From: Thermoleophilaceae bacterium
GTDB taxonomy: Bacteria > Actinomycetota > Thermoleophilia > Solirubrobacterales > Thermoleophilaceae
Length of the DNA stretch: 64,000 nt
Reading direction: 5' to 3'
Assembly: GCA_030447725.1 (NCBI GenBank)
Contig: JAUJOQ010000008.1
Coordinates: forward strand, 50,475-114,474
Under the pieces are notes generated by a model, which saw only the letters and a list, made by a program, of their open reading frames with translations, was not told the DNA's origin and made no database searches. This document shows, one piece after another, positions 8,937-16,641 of the stretch. A program made the position numbers and the translations under genes. How positions within the stretch are numbered: position 1 is the stretch's first letter; each line of letters opens with the position of its first letter.

Positions 8937-9429
8937 TGACGGTCTCCTCCACCCGGGTGACGGCGGTCGCGAGCGCGGCCTGGACCGGCGGCGACAGGTC
9001 CTGGCAGAGCTCGTCCACCTCCTGCGGCTGGCAGCCGATGATCCGCACCCGCTCCGGCAGCACGCCGATGGTCTTCGCCATCGTCAGCACGCGGTCGGGA
9101 TTGGCGAGGTGGATGTCGGGGACGTGTACCGCCTCGGGCACCTCGGGCTCGAGCACGAAGACCGTGCCCGGCGCGGCGCCGCGGTCGACGGCGTCGATCA
9201 GCACCAGCCCATCGCAGCCGGCCATCAGCTCCTGCAGCAGCGCGATGCCGCCGATCCCCGTCTCGATCACGTCCACACCCGCGGGCAGGTGGCCCAGGAG
9301 CTCGGCCACCGCCGGCCCGAAGCCGTCGTCGCCGCGCAACAGGTTCCCGACGCCGGCCACGATCAGCCGGCCGGCGGGAGCCTCCGCGGCATCTCCCGCT
9401 GCGGCCTGCGCGGCCTCCAGCGCGGCCAC
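8923..9429 (-). CDS. hydrogenase maturation protease, HycI/HybD family (intact metal ligands)
   Basis: Endopeptidase that removes the C-terminal extension of a [NiFe]-hydrogenase large subunit after nickel insertion. It has GVGNLLRGDDGFG with the acidic metal ligand, the second ligand Asp in LVLIDAVDRG, and the His in VPDIHLANP. The start is uncertain: the GTG at 9429 is used, giving 168 aa, but a GTG at 9360 (right before AGVGN) is possible, and the Ala-rich leader and upstream repeats are not typical. One large subunit in this operon carries an extension that would need this enzyme; the other does not. Confidence 0.8.
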   Translation of the reverse strand: MAALEAAQAAAGDAAEAPAGRLIVAGVGNLLRGDDGFGPAVAELLGHLPAGVDVIETGIGGIALLQELMAGCDGLVLIDAVDRGAAPGTVFVLEPEVPEAVHVPDIHLANPDRVLTMAKTIGVLPERVRIIGCQPQEVDELCQDLSPPVQAALATAVTRVEETVNAWL

Positions 9430-9472
9430 GGCGGCAGGCGCCGCCAGCGCATTGCTGCCCAGAGTCCCCCCG

Positions 9473-9620
9473 TCCGGTGCTCGCCGGAGATCCTTAGGTG
9501 CGGTGCTCGCCGGAGAGCCTCCGGTGCGGTACTCGCCGGAACGACGTTCCGGCTGCGCTCCTCCCGAAGCGTTCCGGCTGCGCTCCTCCCGAAGCGTTCC
9601 GGCTGCGCTCCTCCCGGAAG
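9473..9620. repeat. REP-like palindromic repeat cluster
   Basis: Tandem partial copies of an element with the core CGGTGCTCGCCGGA and TTCCGGCTGCGCTCCTCCCG. The most complete copy (9526-9562) holds the near-perfect palindrome GCCGGAACG-A-CGTTCCGGC. The same element occurs inverted at 46378-46458. It lies between the NifU-Rieske gene and the protease gene and blurs the protease start. Confidence 0.8.
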
Positions 9621-9623
9621 CGC

Positions 9624-10448
9624 TCACGCTGCGTTCACCGCGACCTCGATCGCCCCGTCCCTGACCGCCACCGGCACCACCGACAGGCCCCGCTCCTGGG
9701 GGCGGTCGTCGGCCCGCTTGCCCGAGCGCGCGTCGTAGGCGCAGTTGTGCCACGGACACACGAGCGCCGAGCCCGCGAGCCGGCCGCCGTCGAGCGGCGA
9801 GCGGTCGTCGGTGGGACAGACGTTCCAGAACGCGTAGGCCTCGCCGTCGACGTTTGCGATCAGGATCGACTTGCCGTCGACCTCGACGGCCGTGAGCTCG
9901 CCGGGCGACAGGTCCGCGAGCTGCGCAACCCGCTGGAAGACCGGCTTTCGCAGATCCTCGATCTGGAGTAGCGTCGCGCCGGACGCGCCGTTGTCGGAGC
10001 CGTTGCCGCTCTCCTGTTCGGCGCCCTCGGGCTGGTGCGACACGACTTCCTTGAAGTTCTCGTAGCGCTCGCGCAGAATCTCCTCCACCCCGCGCCGCAA
10101 CGTGATCGCAGACCCCGCGCAGCCGTTGCACGCGCCGCTCATCTGCACGTGCACCACGCCGTCCTCGACGTCGAGCAGCTCCAGCCCCCCACCGTGGGAC
10201 TCGATGTAGGGACGGATCTCGTCGAGCGCCTCCTCGACCTCGATCCGTTCGTCGAGCGGCACCAAGTCGTACATCGACAGCAGAGCCCGCGCGACCGGAT
10301 CGTCGAGATCGCCCGCTGCGATCAGCTCGACCCCGGGGCGGTGGACGGCGTCGATCAACTGAAGCAGCATCAGCGCGCGCTCGTCGCCGTCACGCTCGAG
10401 CGTGTCGACGAGAGTCTCGAGCTCTGCTATGGCCTTGTCGAAGTCCAC
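9624..10448 (-). CDS. NifU-domain / Rieske-like fusion protein of hydrogenase operon
   Basis: 274-aa Fe-S protein, probably an electron carrier between hydrogenase and the respiratory chain, like the HucE/HhyE-type partners of actinobacterial hydrogenases. Residues about 60-135 match the NifU C-terminal domain, with CxxC in SGACNGCAGS. Residues about 165-265 match a Rieske fold, with the second half-motif CPWHN intact. The first half-motif reads CPTDD where Rieske proteins have CxH, so one histidine ligand is missing. The GTG start follows AGAGGAGG; the gene overlaps the upstream gene by 22 nt. Confidence 0.8.
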   Translation of the reverse strand: MDFDKAIAELETLVDTLERDGDERALMLLQLIDAVHRPGVELIAAGDLDDPVARALLSMYDLVPLDERIEVEEALDEIRPYIESHGGGLELLDVEDGVVHVQMSGACNGCAGSAITLRRGVEEILRERYENFKEVVSHQPEGAEQESGNGSDNGASGATLLQIEDLRKPVFQRVAQLADLSPGELTAVEVDGKSILIANVDGEAYAFWNVCPTDDRSPLDGGRLAGSALVCPWHNCAYDARSGKRADDRPQERGLSVVPVAVRDGAIEVAVNAA

Positions 10449-10900
10449 ACCGCCTCCTCTATCTCTTCGAGCTTGGCCTCGATCGTCGGGCTGAACCCTT
10501 CGCCCCAGCCCTCGTCCGCGGGCTCGATCTCGACGACGCGCACGTCCTCGGGGAAAGCCCCGAACGCTTCGGTGACGATCAGGAGGTTGTCCAGTGAGAT
10601 CACGCCCGTCACCGACTCCGACACGCGTTCCTGGATCTCCTGTTGCGAGGGTAGGGCATGGTCCCAACGATAGGCGGTCACCGTACCCGGCTCGCGGCCG
10701 CGTGCCACCGCCCCGACCAGCACGATCCGGTCATAGATCGGGCGATCCTGGAGATTCTGCGTGAAACCGACCGGGTGGTAGCCCAGATCCTCTATTTCTA
10801 CGCCGTTGGTCGCGGCCGCAGCCAAGCGGTCGGTGATGTAAACCCCCACTGCGCCATCGCGGAGATAACGGTAGCCGACCCCCCCGATGAGCACTCGCAT
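10427..10900 (-). CDS. degenerate hydrogenase-protease homologue (metal ligands lost)
   Basis: 157-aa member of the HycI/HybD fold by overall alignment: MRVLIGGVGYRYLRDGAVGV parallels GVGNxLxxDExxGV, and IVLVGAVARGREPGTV parallels the DAV...PGT segment. Against HybD, the three nickel ligands appear replaced: Glu16 by Gly, Asp62 by Gly, and His93 by a small residue. The ORF is otherwise intact and uninterrupted. It sits between the large subunit and the NifU-Rieske gene, so it may be a non-catalytic chaperone or scaffold for the large subunit. The active paralogue is two genes downstream. Confidence 0.75.
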   Translation of the reverse strand: MRVLIGGVGYRYLRDGAVGVYITDRLAAAATNGVEIEDLGYHPVGFTQNLQDRPIYDRIVLVGAVARGREPGTVTAYRWDHALPSQQEIQERVSESVTGVISLDNLLIVTEAFGAFPEDVRVVEIEPADEGWGEGFSPTIEAKLEEIEEAVWTSTRP

Positions 10901-10922
10901 GGGCTATCTGTCCGGTCTCGCC

Positions 10923-12884
10923 CTAGTGCTCGTGGGGGCCCTCCGCGCCGCAGGCGCAGGTGACGACCTCGCGCGAGATCGTTCGGTCGTCGGTGTGGAT
11001 GTGCGTCGTGCACGGCATGCACGGGTCGAAGCTGCGGATGGCGCGCAAGACGTCGATGCCCTTGAAGTCCTCGGGCTTCTCGTAGTTTTCCAGCAGCGGC
11101 GTGGCCGACACGGCCTCCTCGTATGGCCCCGGGTTGCCGAACGGGTCCTTCGGCGAGGCCATCCAGGTCGACGGCGTGAGGATCTGGTAGTTCTCGATCA
11201 CCTGGTTCTCCATCGTCATGTGATGGGTCAGGTAGCCGCGGCCGGCGCTCCAGAGCCCGACTCCCATGCGGAAGTCCTTCGGCACCTTGTAGGACGTGGA
11301 CATCTTCGCGTCCGGACCGCCCTTGCGCAGCAGGTCGTAGGCCAGCAGCAGGTTGTCGTAGGCGATCGCGGCGGTGTAGAGGATGCAGTAGGCCCGCCCG
11401 CGGTTGCGCTCGAACGCGCCCCACGTCTCCGGGATGTGCCACTCGATCTCCGGGTTGGGCAGATTCGCCTTCGGCAGGTTGATCTTGAGGCTGTGCCCCG
11501 TCGGCTCGAGGAAGTCGCTGCCCCGCCAATCCTTGGTGCCCGCCTGCGCGAGCGCCCAGATCCGCGAGTAGGCGCCGGTCTCCATCGCCTGGCGATCCCA
11601 GCGCGGCGCGGTCGACCAGGAGTACTTCTCCTTCCAGCTGGTGCCGCCGGGCTTGGGGATCGTCTCCTTGTTCCAAGGGTGGTAGGGCGACAGCGGGTTG
11701 CCTGCCGGGTCGGTGGGGAACTTGTAGTAGTCGCTGCCGTTGCCATTCGCGCTGCCGGGGCCGCTGCGATTTCCCTGGTCGTTTCCGACCCACTCCTCGT
11801 AGAAGGCGTGCTCCACGAACTCCTCGACGCCGGCATTCAGCATCTGCAGGCTGGTGGTCACCAGCTCGCCGTCGACGATCACGCCGGGCGGGGCCCAGCG
11901 CTGGCGGCCCCAGTCGTCGGAGTTCTGGAAGGTGCCGTCGTAGGCGTAGGGGTCGTCCCACTGGCCCGGCTCGAGCATGTTCGCCGGGCGGGTGCCGATG
12001 TCACGGTACTTCGGGTTGACCTCGTAGAAGAAGTCAATCACGTCGTTCCAGATCGCCACCGTCTTGCGGCCGTAGTCGAAGTACTTGACGACCCGCAGCA
12101 TGATCTCGTTGAGGTCGGAGACGTCGATCGTGCTCGACACGCCGCCCGGCACGACCGTCTCCGGGTGCGGGTACTTGCCCCCGATCAGTACGTAGGCCTC
12201 ACGCGCGACGCGCGTGTAGTGCAGCCCCTCGAGGTAGAGCTTCCCCGTGAGCGGCGTCATGTCGGTCATGATCTCGGAGATGAACTCGTACCCGTGGATG
12301 GCGCGACCCGGCGCCCGCGTGCTCGTAGCGCGCTCCCAGATCTCCGGGTTGGTCTCGCGCACCGCAGGCTCGGAGAAGTCGGGGCCCGCCAGCAGGCCGA
12401 GGTGGATCGGGTGGTCGTAGAGGTACTCGACAGAGAGCAGCAGGTTGCGCGCGACCACTCCCATCGGCGGCGGGTGGATGCCGAACGCCATCTCGCACGC
12501 CAGCGCCGAGCAGGTCGCGTGCACGCCGCCGCACACGCCGCACGCGCGGCTTGAGATAAAGATCGCGTCACGCGGGTCGCGTCCCTTGAGGATCACCTCA
12601 TAGCCGCGGAACAGCGTGGCCATCGAGGCCGTCTCCATCACCTGACGGCTGTCGAGGTCGACGACGGTGTGGAACGCCAGCGCGCCCGCCACCCGGGTGA
12701 CCGGGTCGAAGTCGACGCGCCGGACGCTGCCGTTTCGCTCGTGGAGGTCACGCATCCGCTCCGGGTCGTCCTCGATCGGCGTGGGGGCCGGAGTCTCGAC
12801 GTAGGAGTACGGGTTGGGAACGCTCTCCTTGAGCGTCGCGTTACCTTGCGCGTCGAATTCGATCGGCAGGTTCTTGAAGCACAT
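10923..12884 (-). CDS. hhyL: [NiFe]-hydrogenase large subunit 1, group 1h type
   Basis: Catalytic subunit of a [NiFe]-hydrogenase, 653 aa. The N-terminal nickel motif is RACGVCGGVHATCSA and the C-terminal motif is SFDPCMPCTTH. After that histidine come about 25 more residues (IHTDDRTISREVVTCACG onwards), so maturation by an endopeptidase is expected. A Gly/Asn-rich insertion lies near residues 375-400. The family resemblance is to actinobacterial high-affinity (Hhy) hydrogenases; exact group assignment needs a tree. It is 24 nt downstream of its small subunit with AGAGGAG upstream of the ATG. Confidence 0.92.
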   Translation of the reverse strand: MCFKNLPIEFDAQGNATLKESVPNPYSYVETPAPTPIEDDPERMRDLHERNGSVRRVDFDPVTRVAGALAFHTVVDLDSRQVMETASMATLFRGYEVILKGRDPRDAIFISSRACGVCGGVHATCSALACEMAFGIHPPPMGVVARNLLLSVEYLYDHPIHLGLLAGPDFSEPAVRETNPEIWERATSTRAPGRAIHGYEFISEIMTDMTPLTGKLYLEGLHYTRVAREAYVLIGGKYPHPETVVPGGVSSTIDVSDLNEIMLRVVKYFDYGRKTVAIWNDVIDFFYEVNPKYRDIGTRPANMLEPGQWDDPYAYDGTFQNSDDWGRQRWAPPGVIVDGELVTTSLQMLNAGVEEFVEHAFYEEWVGNDQGNRSGPGSANGNGSDYYKFPTDPAGNPLSPYHPWNKETIPKPGGTSWKEKYSWSTAPRWDRQAMETGAYSRIWALAQAGTKDWRGSDFLEPTGHSLKINLPKANLPNPEIEWHIPETWGAFERNRGRAYCILYTAAIAYDNLLLAYDLLRKGGPDAKMSTSYKVPKDFRMGVGLWSAGRGYLTHHMTMENQVIENYQILTPSTWMASPKDPFGNPGPYEEAVSATPLLENYEKPEDFKGIDVLRAIRSFDPCMPCTTHIHTDDRTISREVVTCACGAEGPHEH

Positions 12885-12908
12885 GTGCTTTAACAGCTCC
12901 TCTCGGGC

Positions 12909-14240
12909 CTAGACCCGTTCGCCCCGAGCGTCGTTGCTCCGGTTGCGGTCGATGCCCTTCTTCTTCAGGATGTCACGGCTCTGGGGCAGCGGCTGCTTCT
13001 TGTTGCGCTTGCCCTGATCGACCGAGCCGTGGTATTGCAGCTTCTTGTAGAAGAATGTGTTGGTCTTGTCGACCACGCCCTTCCTGGGGGCCTTCTCCGC
13101 CCAGCCGGAGGGGACCTCGCCGGCGTTGTCCCAGAGCGGCTCGCGGTTGCCCTGCTTCATCGACAGCCGACGCAGCCGCCGGATCCCGCCGCCGTAGACC
13201 TTGGAGAGACCACCGGAGACGGAAGAGCCCGGCGGCGCCTTGTAGAACGGGCTGTACTTGTCCGGAAAGCCCGGCATCGTGCAGCCGATGCACGCCCCGC
13301 CGGCGACCATGCAGCCACCCATGTGGTTGATCGCGCCGCGCTCGGTGATGTTGCATTGCACCACCGGCCCCCAGCAGCCGATCTCCACAAGGCACTCGTT
13401 GTCGCCCGGCTCCTCGGCGAACACCCCCTCCTCGTAGTAGCCCGCCTTCGGGCAGTGACGGTGCACCGTCTCCTCGAACAGCCACGCCGGACGGCCGAGC
13501 TCGTCGAACTTCGGCAGCGGCCCAAGGTTCTGCAGGAACAGGAGCACGGCAGCCACCGTCTCCGTGAAGTTGTCGCCAACCGGCGAGCAGCCGGGGACGT
13601 TGACAACCGGCACGCCGAGCGCCGAGCGATAGTCCTTGCCGAGGAAGTCGGTGAGGCTCATCGAGCCGGTGATGTTCCCGGCCGCCGCGGGGATCCCGCC
13701 CCAGGTCGCGCACGTGCCGATCGCGACGTAGGCGGCGGCGCCGGGAGCGAGCTTCCACAGCCAGTCCGTGACGCGGTTGGGCTGGTCGGTCTCAGACTCC
13801 GGGTCGAAGCCGCCGGCGCCCATCGCCGAGAAGTAGCCGATATCGCTGGGAAACGCCTGATCGTCGGGCACCGAGCCCTCGAGCACCACGACGTAGGGCG
13901 CACCGAGCTCGCCGTTGACCGCAGCCTTCATCGGCCGGGTGAGCTCCGTGCCGGCGCCGGGGTTGAGCACGGGGTGATGCAGGATCACCTTGGGCAGGTT
14001 GGGAATCCGGCCGAGCAGCAGATCCTCGACCGAGGGGTTGGTCGCGCCCGTGGCGGCGATCGAGCAGCCGTCGCAGCTCATGCCGGCGATCCAGAAGACG
14101 TGGACCTCGTTCAGCGGACCGACGGGGCTGCCGCCGAGACCCCCGAGGCCGATCGGGTAGTCGGCACCGAACACCGCGCCCGCGTGGGGCACCTGTTGAA
14201 GCTTGAGCTTCTCCCCGTAGGGATGTGGATCATATGCCAT
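12909..14240 (-). CDS. hhyS: [NiFe]-hydrogenase small subunit 1, group 1h type
   Basis: Fe-S electron-transfer subunit, 443 aa. It has the proximal-cluster region GMSCDGCS, further cysteines in GTCATWGG and NVPGCSPVGD, and the medial/distal region HRHCPKAG, EIGCWGPVVQC and GGACIGCTMPGFPDKY. No twin-arginine signal peptide is present, so the enzyme should stay on the cytoplasmic side, as in Hhy hydrogenases. The start is the ATG at 14240, preceded by GGGGAGG; upstream in-frame ATGs lack such a site. It forms a unit with the large subunit that follows. Confidence 0.92.
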   Translation of the reverse strand: MAYDPHPYGEKLKLQQVPHAGAVFGADYPIGLGGLGGSPVGPLNEVHVFWIAGMSCDGCSIAATGATNPSVEDLLLGRIPNLPKVILHHPVLNPGAGTELTRPMKAAVNGELGAPYVVVLEGSVPDDQAFPSDIGYFSAMGAGGFDPESETDQPNRVTDWLWKLAPGAAAYVAIGTCATWGGIPAAAGNITGSMSLTDFLGKDYRSALGVPVVNVPGCSPVGDNFTETVAAVLLFLQNLGPLPKFDELGRPAWLFEETVHRHCPKAGYYEEGVFAEEPGDNECLVEIGCWGPVVQCNITERGAINHMGGCMVAGGACIGCTMPGFPDKYSPFYKAPPGSSVSGGLSKVYGGGIRRLRRLSMKQGNREPLWDNAGEVPSGWAEKAPRKGVVDKTNTFFYKKLQYHGSVDQGKRNKKQPLPQSRDILKKKGIDRNRSNDARGERV

Positions 14241-14279
14241 AGTCTCGCTGCCTCCCCTTCCTGCCTGGACCCAGCTACT

Positions 14280-14295
14280 GTGTGCATAGTACATA
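14280..14295. promoter_or_regulatory. shared promoter/operator element, copy 1
   Basis: GTGTGCATAGTACATA, 40 bp upstream of the first small-subunit ATG. It aligns with GTGTACCATACACATA at 18010-18025 upstream of the second pair (pattern GTGTRC-N5-ACATA, 11 of 16 identical). On the minus strand it supplies possible -10 hexamers (TACTAT). It could be a core promoter or a regulator site; the function is inferred only from recurrence and position. Confidence 0.4.
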
Positions 14296-14364
14296 TACGA
14301 GAAGCTCCTGCGCGCTCCGGCGAGCAATGGGCACATTGCCGCTCGCCGGCCGCCACGGCATTCG

Positions 14365-14946
14365 ATGAGTGACGGGGGCGGCGGCTTCGTCCCGGTCGAC
14401 ACCGGGCTCGTGCTCCAGACGCTGGTCGAGCGGATGTTCGGGATCATCGAGGGCCGCCGCGGCGACGAGCCTCCTGAGCCCGTCGCCGCCGTGTTGGCGG
14501 CTACCGACCTGCCCGTCGCAAGCGGCCACCCACGGCTCGAGGCCGACCTGCGCCACGCCGGCTACCTCGCGCGGGTCGTCGAGGTCGAGCTGTTCGAGCC
14601 CGCGCGGCGGCCGGCCGAATGGATCGGTGAGATGCTCACCGACTGCTTCGCCTCAGCCGCGAGCTGGGACGAGGCGGTGGCGGGCGCCTGTGCCGAGCTA
14701 GCCCGCTCCGAGCCGCTGGGCAAGCCGGACCCCGATGACGAGGCGGCGAAGAGCTGGCAGGTCCCCGGGCCCGGCGGGCACGTCCGCCACTACCTCGCCC
14801 GGCGCACGATCGAGGATTACCTCCGCGATGCCGAGGCCCCGGTCGAGGACCCCGCCGAGCTCAAGCGCCCGTGGCTGTACGGCTTCTTCGTGCGCGCGTG
14901 CGAGGAGACGCTGCCGAGGGAGGCGGCACTCGGCGGCGCGGAGTGA
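14365..14946 (+). CDS. hypothetical protein between the two hydrogenase pairs
   Basis: 193-aa acidic, mainly helical-looking soluble protein beginning MSDGGGGFVPVDTGLVLQ. No recognised motif; there are two cysteines (TDCFASA and VRACEE) and a conserved-looking segment PGGHVRHYLARRTIEDYL. It runs opposite to both hydrogenase units, divergent from small subunit 1 and ending 6 nt from the stop of large subunit 2. Codon use resembles the neighbours. No clear ribosome-binding site is seen. A role in hydrogenase assembly is suggested only by position. Confidence 0.6.
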   Translation: MSDGGGGFVPVDTGLVLQTLVERMFGIIEGRRGDEPPEPVAAVLAATDLPVASGHPRLEADLRHAGYLARVVEVELFEPARRPAEWIGEMLTDCFASAASWDEAVAGACAELARSEPLGKPDPDDEAAKSWQVPGPGGHVRHYLARRTIEDYLRDAEAPVEDPAELKRPWLYGFFVRACEETLPREAALGGAE

Positions 14947-14952
14947 GGCCCG

Positions 14953-16641
14953 TCAGTGCGTCGCGCAGGTCATGCAGGGATCGAAGCTGCGGATGGTGCG
15001 CAGCACATCGATGCAGCGTTCGCGATTCGCCGTGCTGAGCAGTGGTGTCCCGATGACGGCCGCCTCGCAGGGCCCCGGCTTGCCGGAGTCGTCGCGGGGG
15101 GACATGTTGAACGTCGAGGGGCCGACGATCTGGTAGCTCTGGATCACCTGACCGTCGAGCGTCACGTGGTGGCTGAGGTAGCCGCGGTTGCCCCCCCATA
15201 GCCCGGTCGCCTGACGACCGTCCTTCGGGACCTTGTAGTGCGTGGAGACGCCGGCGTCGGGACCGCCCCTGCGCAGAAGGTCCAGGGCGATCACCTGATT
15301 CTCGTATGCGACCAGAGCCGAGAAGGCGAGCGCGTACGCCTGGGCGCGGTTGCGCTCGAGCGCGCCCCAACGCTCCGGGATCCGCCACTCGATCTCGGTT
15401 GCGGGCAGCGCTCCCTGGGGTATCGCCAGCCGGAGGCTGTGGCCGGTCGGCTCGATGAAGCTGCGGTGCGGCACCTTGTCGGCGATCGCAGTCGCCCACA
15501 GGCGCGCGTAGGCCCCGGTCTCCATCGGCTCGCGGTCCCAGCGCGCAGCGGTCGACCACGAGTACTTTCGCGACGGGTCGGCCTCTCCGGGCTGAGGGAT
15601 CGTCTCCTTGTTAGAGGGATGGCGGGCCGAAAGCCGGTTGGGACCCGCGCCGTTTCCGGACCCCCCCGCCCGTCCGGAGCCCCAGTCCTCATAGAAGGAG
15701 TGGCCCACGAACTCCTCGACGCCCGTGTTGATCCTGCGAGCATCGCTGGTGCGCACCCTGCCGTCGACGATCGCGCCCGGCGTGGACCAGCGCCGCTCGG
15801 CCCAGGAGGAGGCGGCCTCGAACGTCCCGTCGTAGGCGAAGGGGTCATCCCACAGGCCGAGGTCGATGAAGTTCGCTCGCCCCCGGCCGACCTCGCGAAA
15901 GCGCGGGTCGGCCTCGAAGAAGAAGTCGACGATGTCGTCCCAGACCGCCACCACCTTCTGCGAGTAGTCGAAGAACTCGGCCACCCTGAAGAACATCAGC
16001 TGGAGATCCGACGCGTTGATATGGGCGCTGAGGCCACCCGGGACGATCGTCTGAGGGTGCGGGTACTTTCCACCGAGCAACACGTAGGCCTCGCGCGCGC
16101 GGCGGCTCATCCCGAGCGCCTCGGTGTAGAGCTTGCCGCTGAACCGGGTCATGGCGGTCATGATGTCGGCGATCAGCGCGAAGCCGTGCGTGGCCCGGCC
16201 CGGGGCCGGGGTCTGCAGCGCGCGCTCCCACAGCTCGGGGTTGGTCTCGCGCACCACCGGCTCGGAGTAGTCCGGGCCGACGCGGGTGAACAGGTGGGTC
16301 GGGCGGTCGTACAGGTCTTCGACCGCGACCATCAGGTTGCGCCCGACGATGCCCATCGGCGGCGGCTGTACCCCGAAAGCCATCTCCAGGGCCAGCGCCG
16401 ATGCCGTGGAGTGCACCCCACCGCAGACCCCGCAGGCACGGCTCGAGACGAAGATCGCGTCGCGCGGGTCGCGCCCCTCCAGGATCACCTCATAGCCGCG
16501 AAACAGCGTCGCGAGGGCGTGGGCGTCGAGCACCTGGCCGCCCTCGATATCGACCGCCGTCTGGAAGGACAGCGCCCCCGCCACTCGCGTGACCGGATTG
16601 AAGTCCACCCGCCGGGCGCCGGTCGTGGGCACAGCTGACAT
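14953..16641 (-). CDS. hhyL: [NiFe]-hydrogenase large subunit 2, no C-terminal extension
   Basis: Second catalytic subunit, 562 aa, clearly paralogous to the first. The N-terminal motif is RACGVCGGVHSTASA; the C-terminal motif is SFDPCMTCATH and the stop codon follows the histidine directly. It therefore lacks the peptide normally removed after nickel insertion and would not need the maturation protease. It starts immediately after the small-subunit stop (TAG then ATG). The missing N-terminal ~50 residues relative to copy 1 are also notable. Confidence 0.92.
   Translation of the reverse strand: MSAVPTTGARRVDFNPVTRVAGALSFQTAVDIEGGQVLDAHALATLFRGYEVILEGRDPRDAIFVSSRACGVCGGVHSTASALALEMAFGVQPPPMGIVGRNLMVAVEDLYDRPTHLFTRVGPDYSEPVVRETNPELWERALQTPAPGRATHGFALIADIMTAMTRFSGKLYTEALGMSRRAREAYVLLGGKYPHPQTIVPGGLSAHINASDLQLMFFRVAEFFDYSQKVVAVWDDIVDFFFEADPRFREVGRGRANFIDLGLWDDPFAYDGTFEAASSWAERRWSTPGAIVDGRVRTSDARRINTGVEEFVGHSFYEDWGSGRAGGSGNGAGPNRLSARHPSNKETIPQPGEADPSRKYSWSTAARWDREPMETGAYARLWATAIADKVPHRSFIEPTGHSLRLAIPQGALPATEIEWRIPERWGALERNRAQAYALAFSALVAYENQVIALDLLRRGGPDAGVSTHYKVPKDGRQATGLWGGNRGYLSHHVTLDGQVIQSYQIVGPSTFNMSPRDDSGKPGPCEAAVIGTPLLSTANRERCIDVLRTIRSFDPCMTCATH

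Noticed and set aside
10887..12554. Long plus-strand ORFs opposite the hydrogenase subunits (for example 555 codons)
   Set aside because: Shadows of the catalytic genes; the minus-strand products carry all hydrogenase motifs.
12909..14447. N-terminally extended small subunit 1 (start at 14447) as a signal-peptide form
   Set aside because: The extension lacks a twin-arginine motif, crosses the promoter element and the divergent gene, and a strong ribosome-binding site precedes the ATG at 14240.
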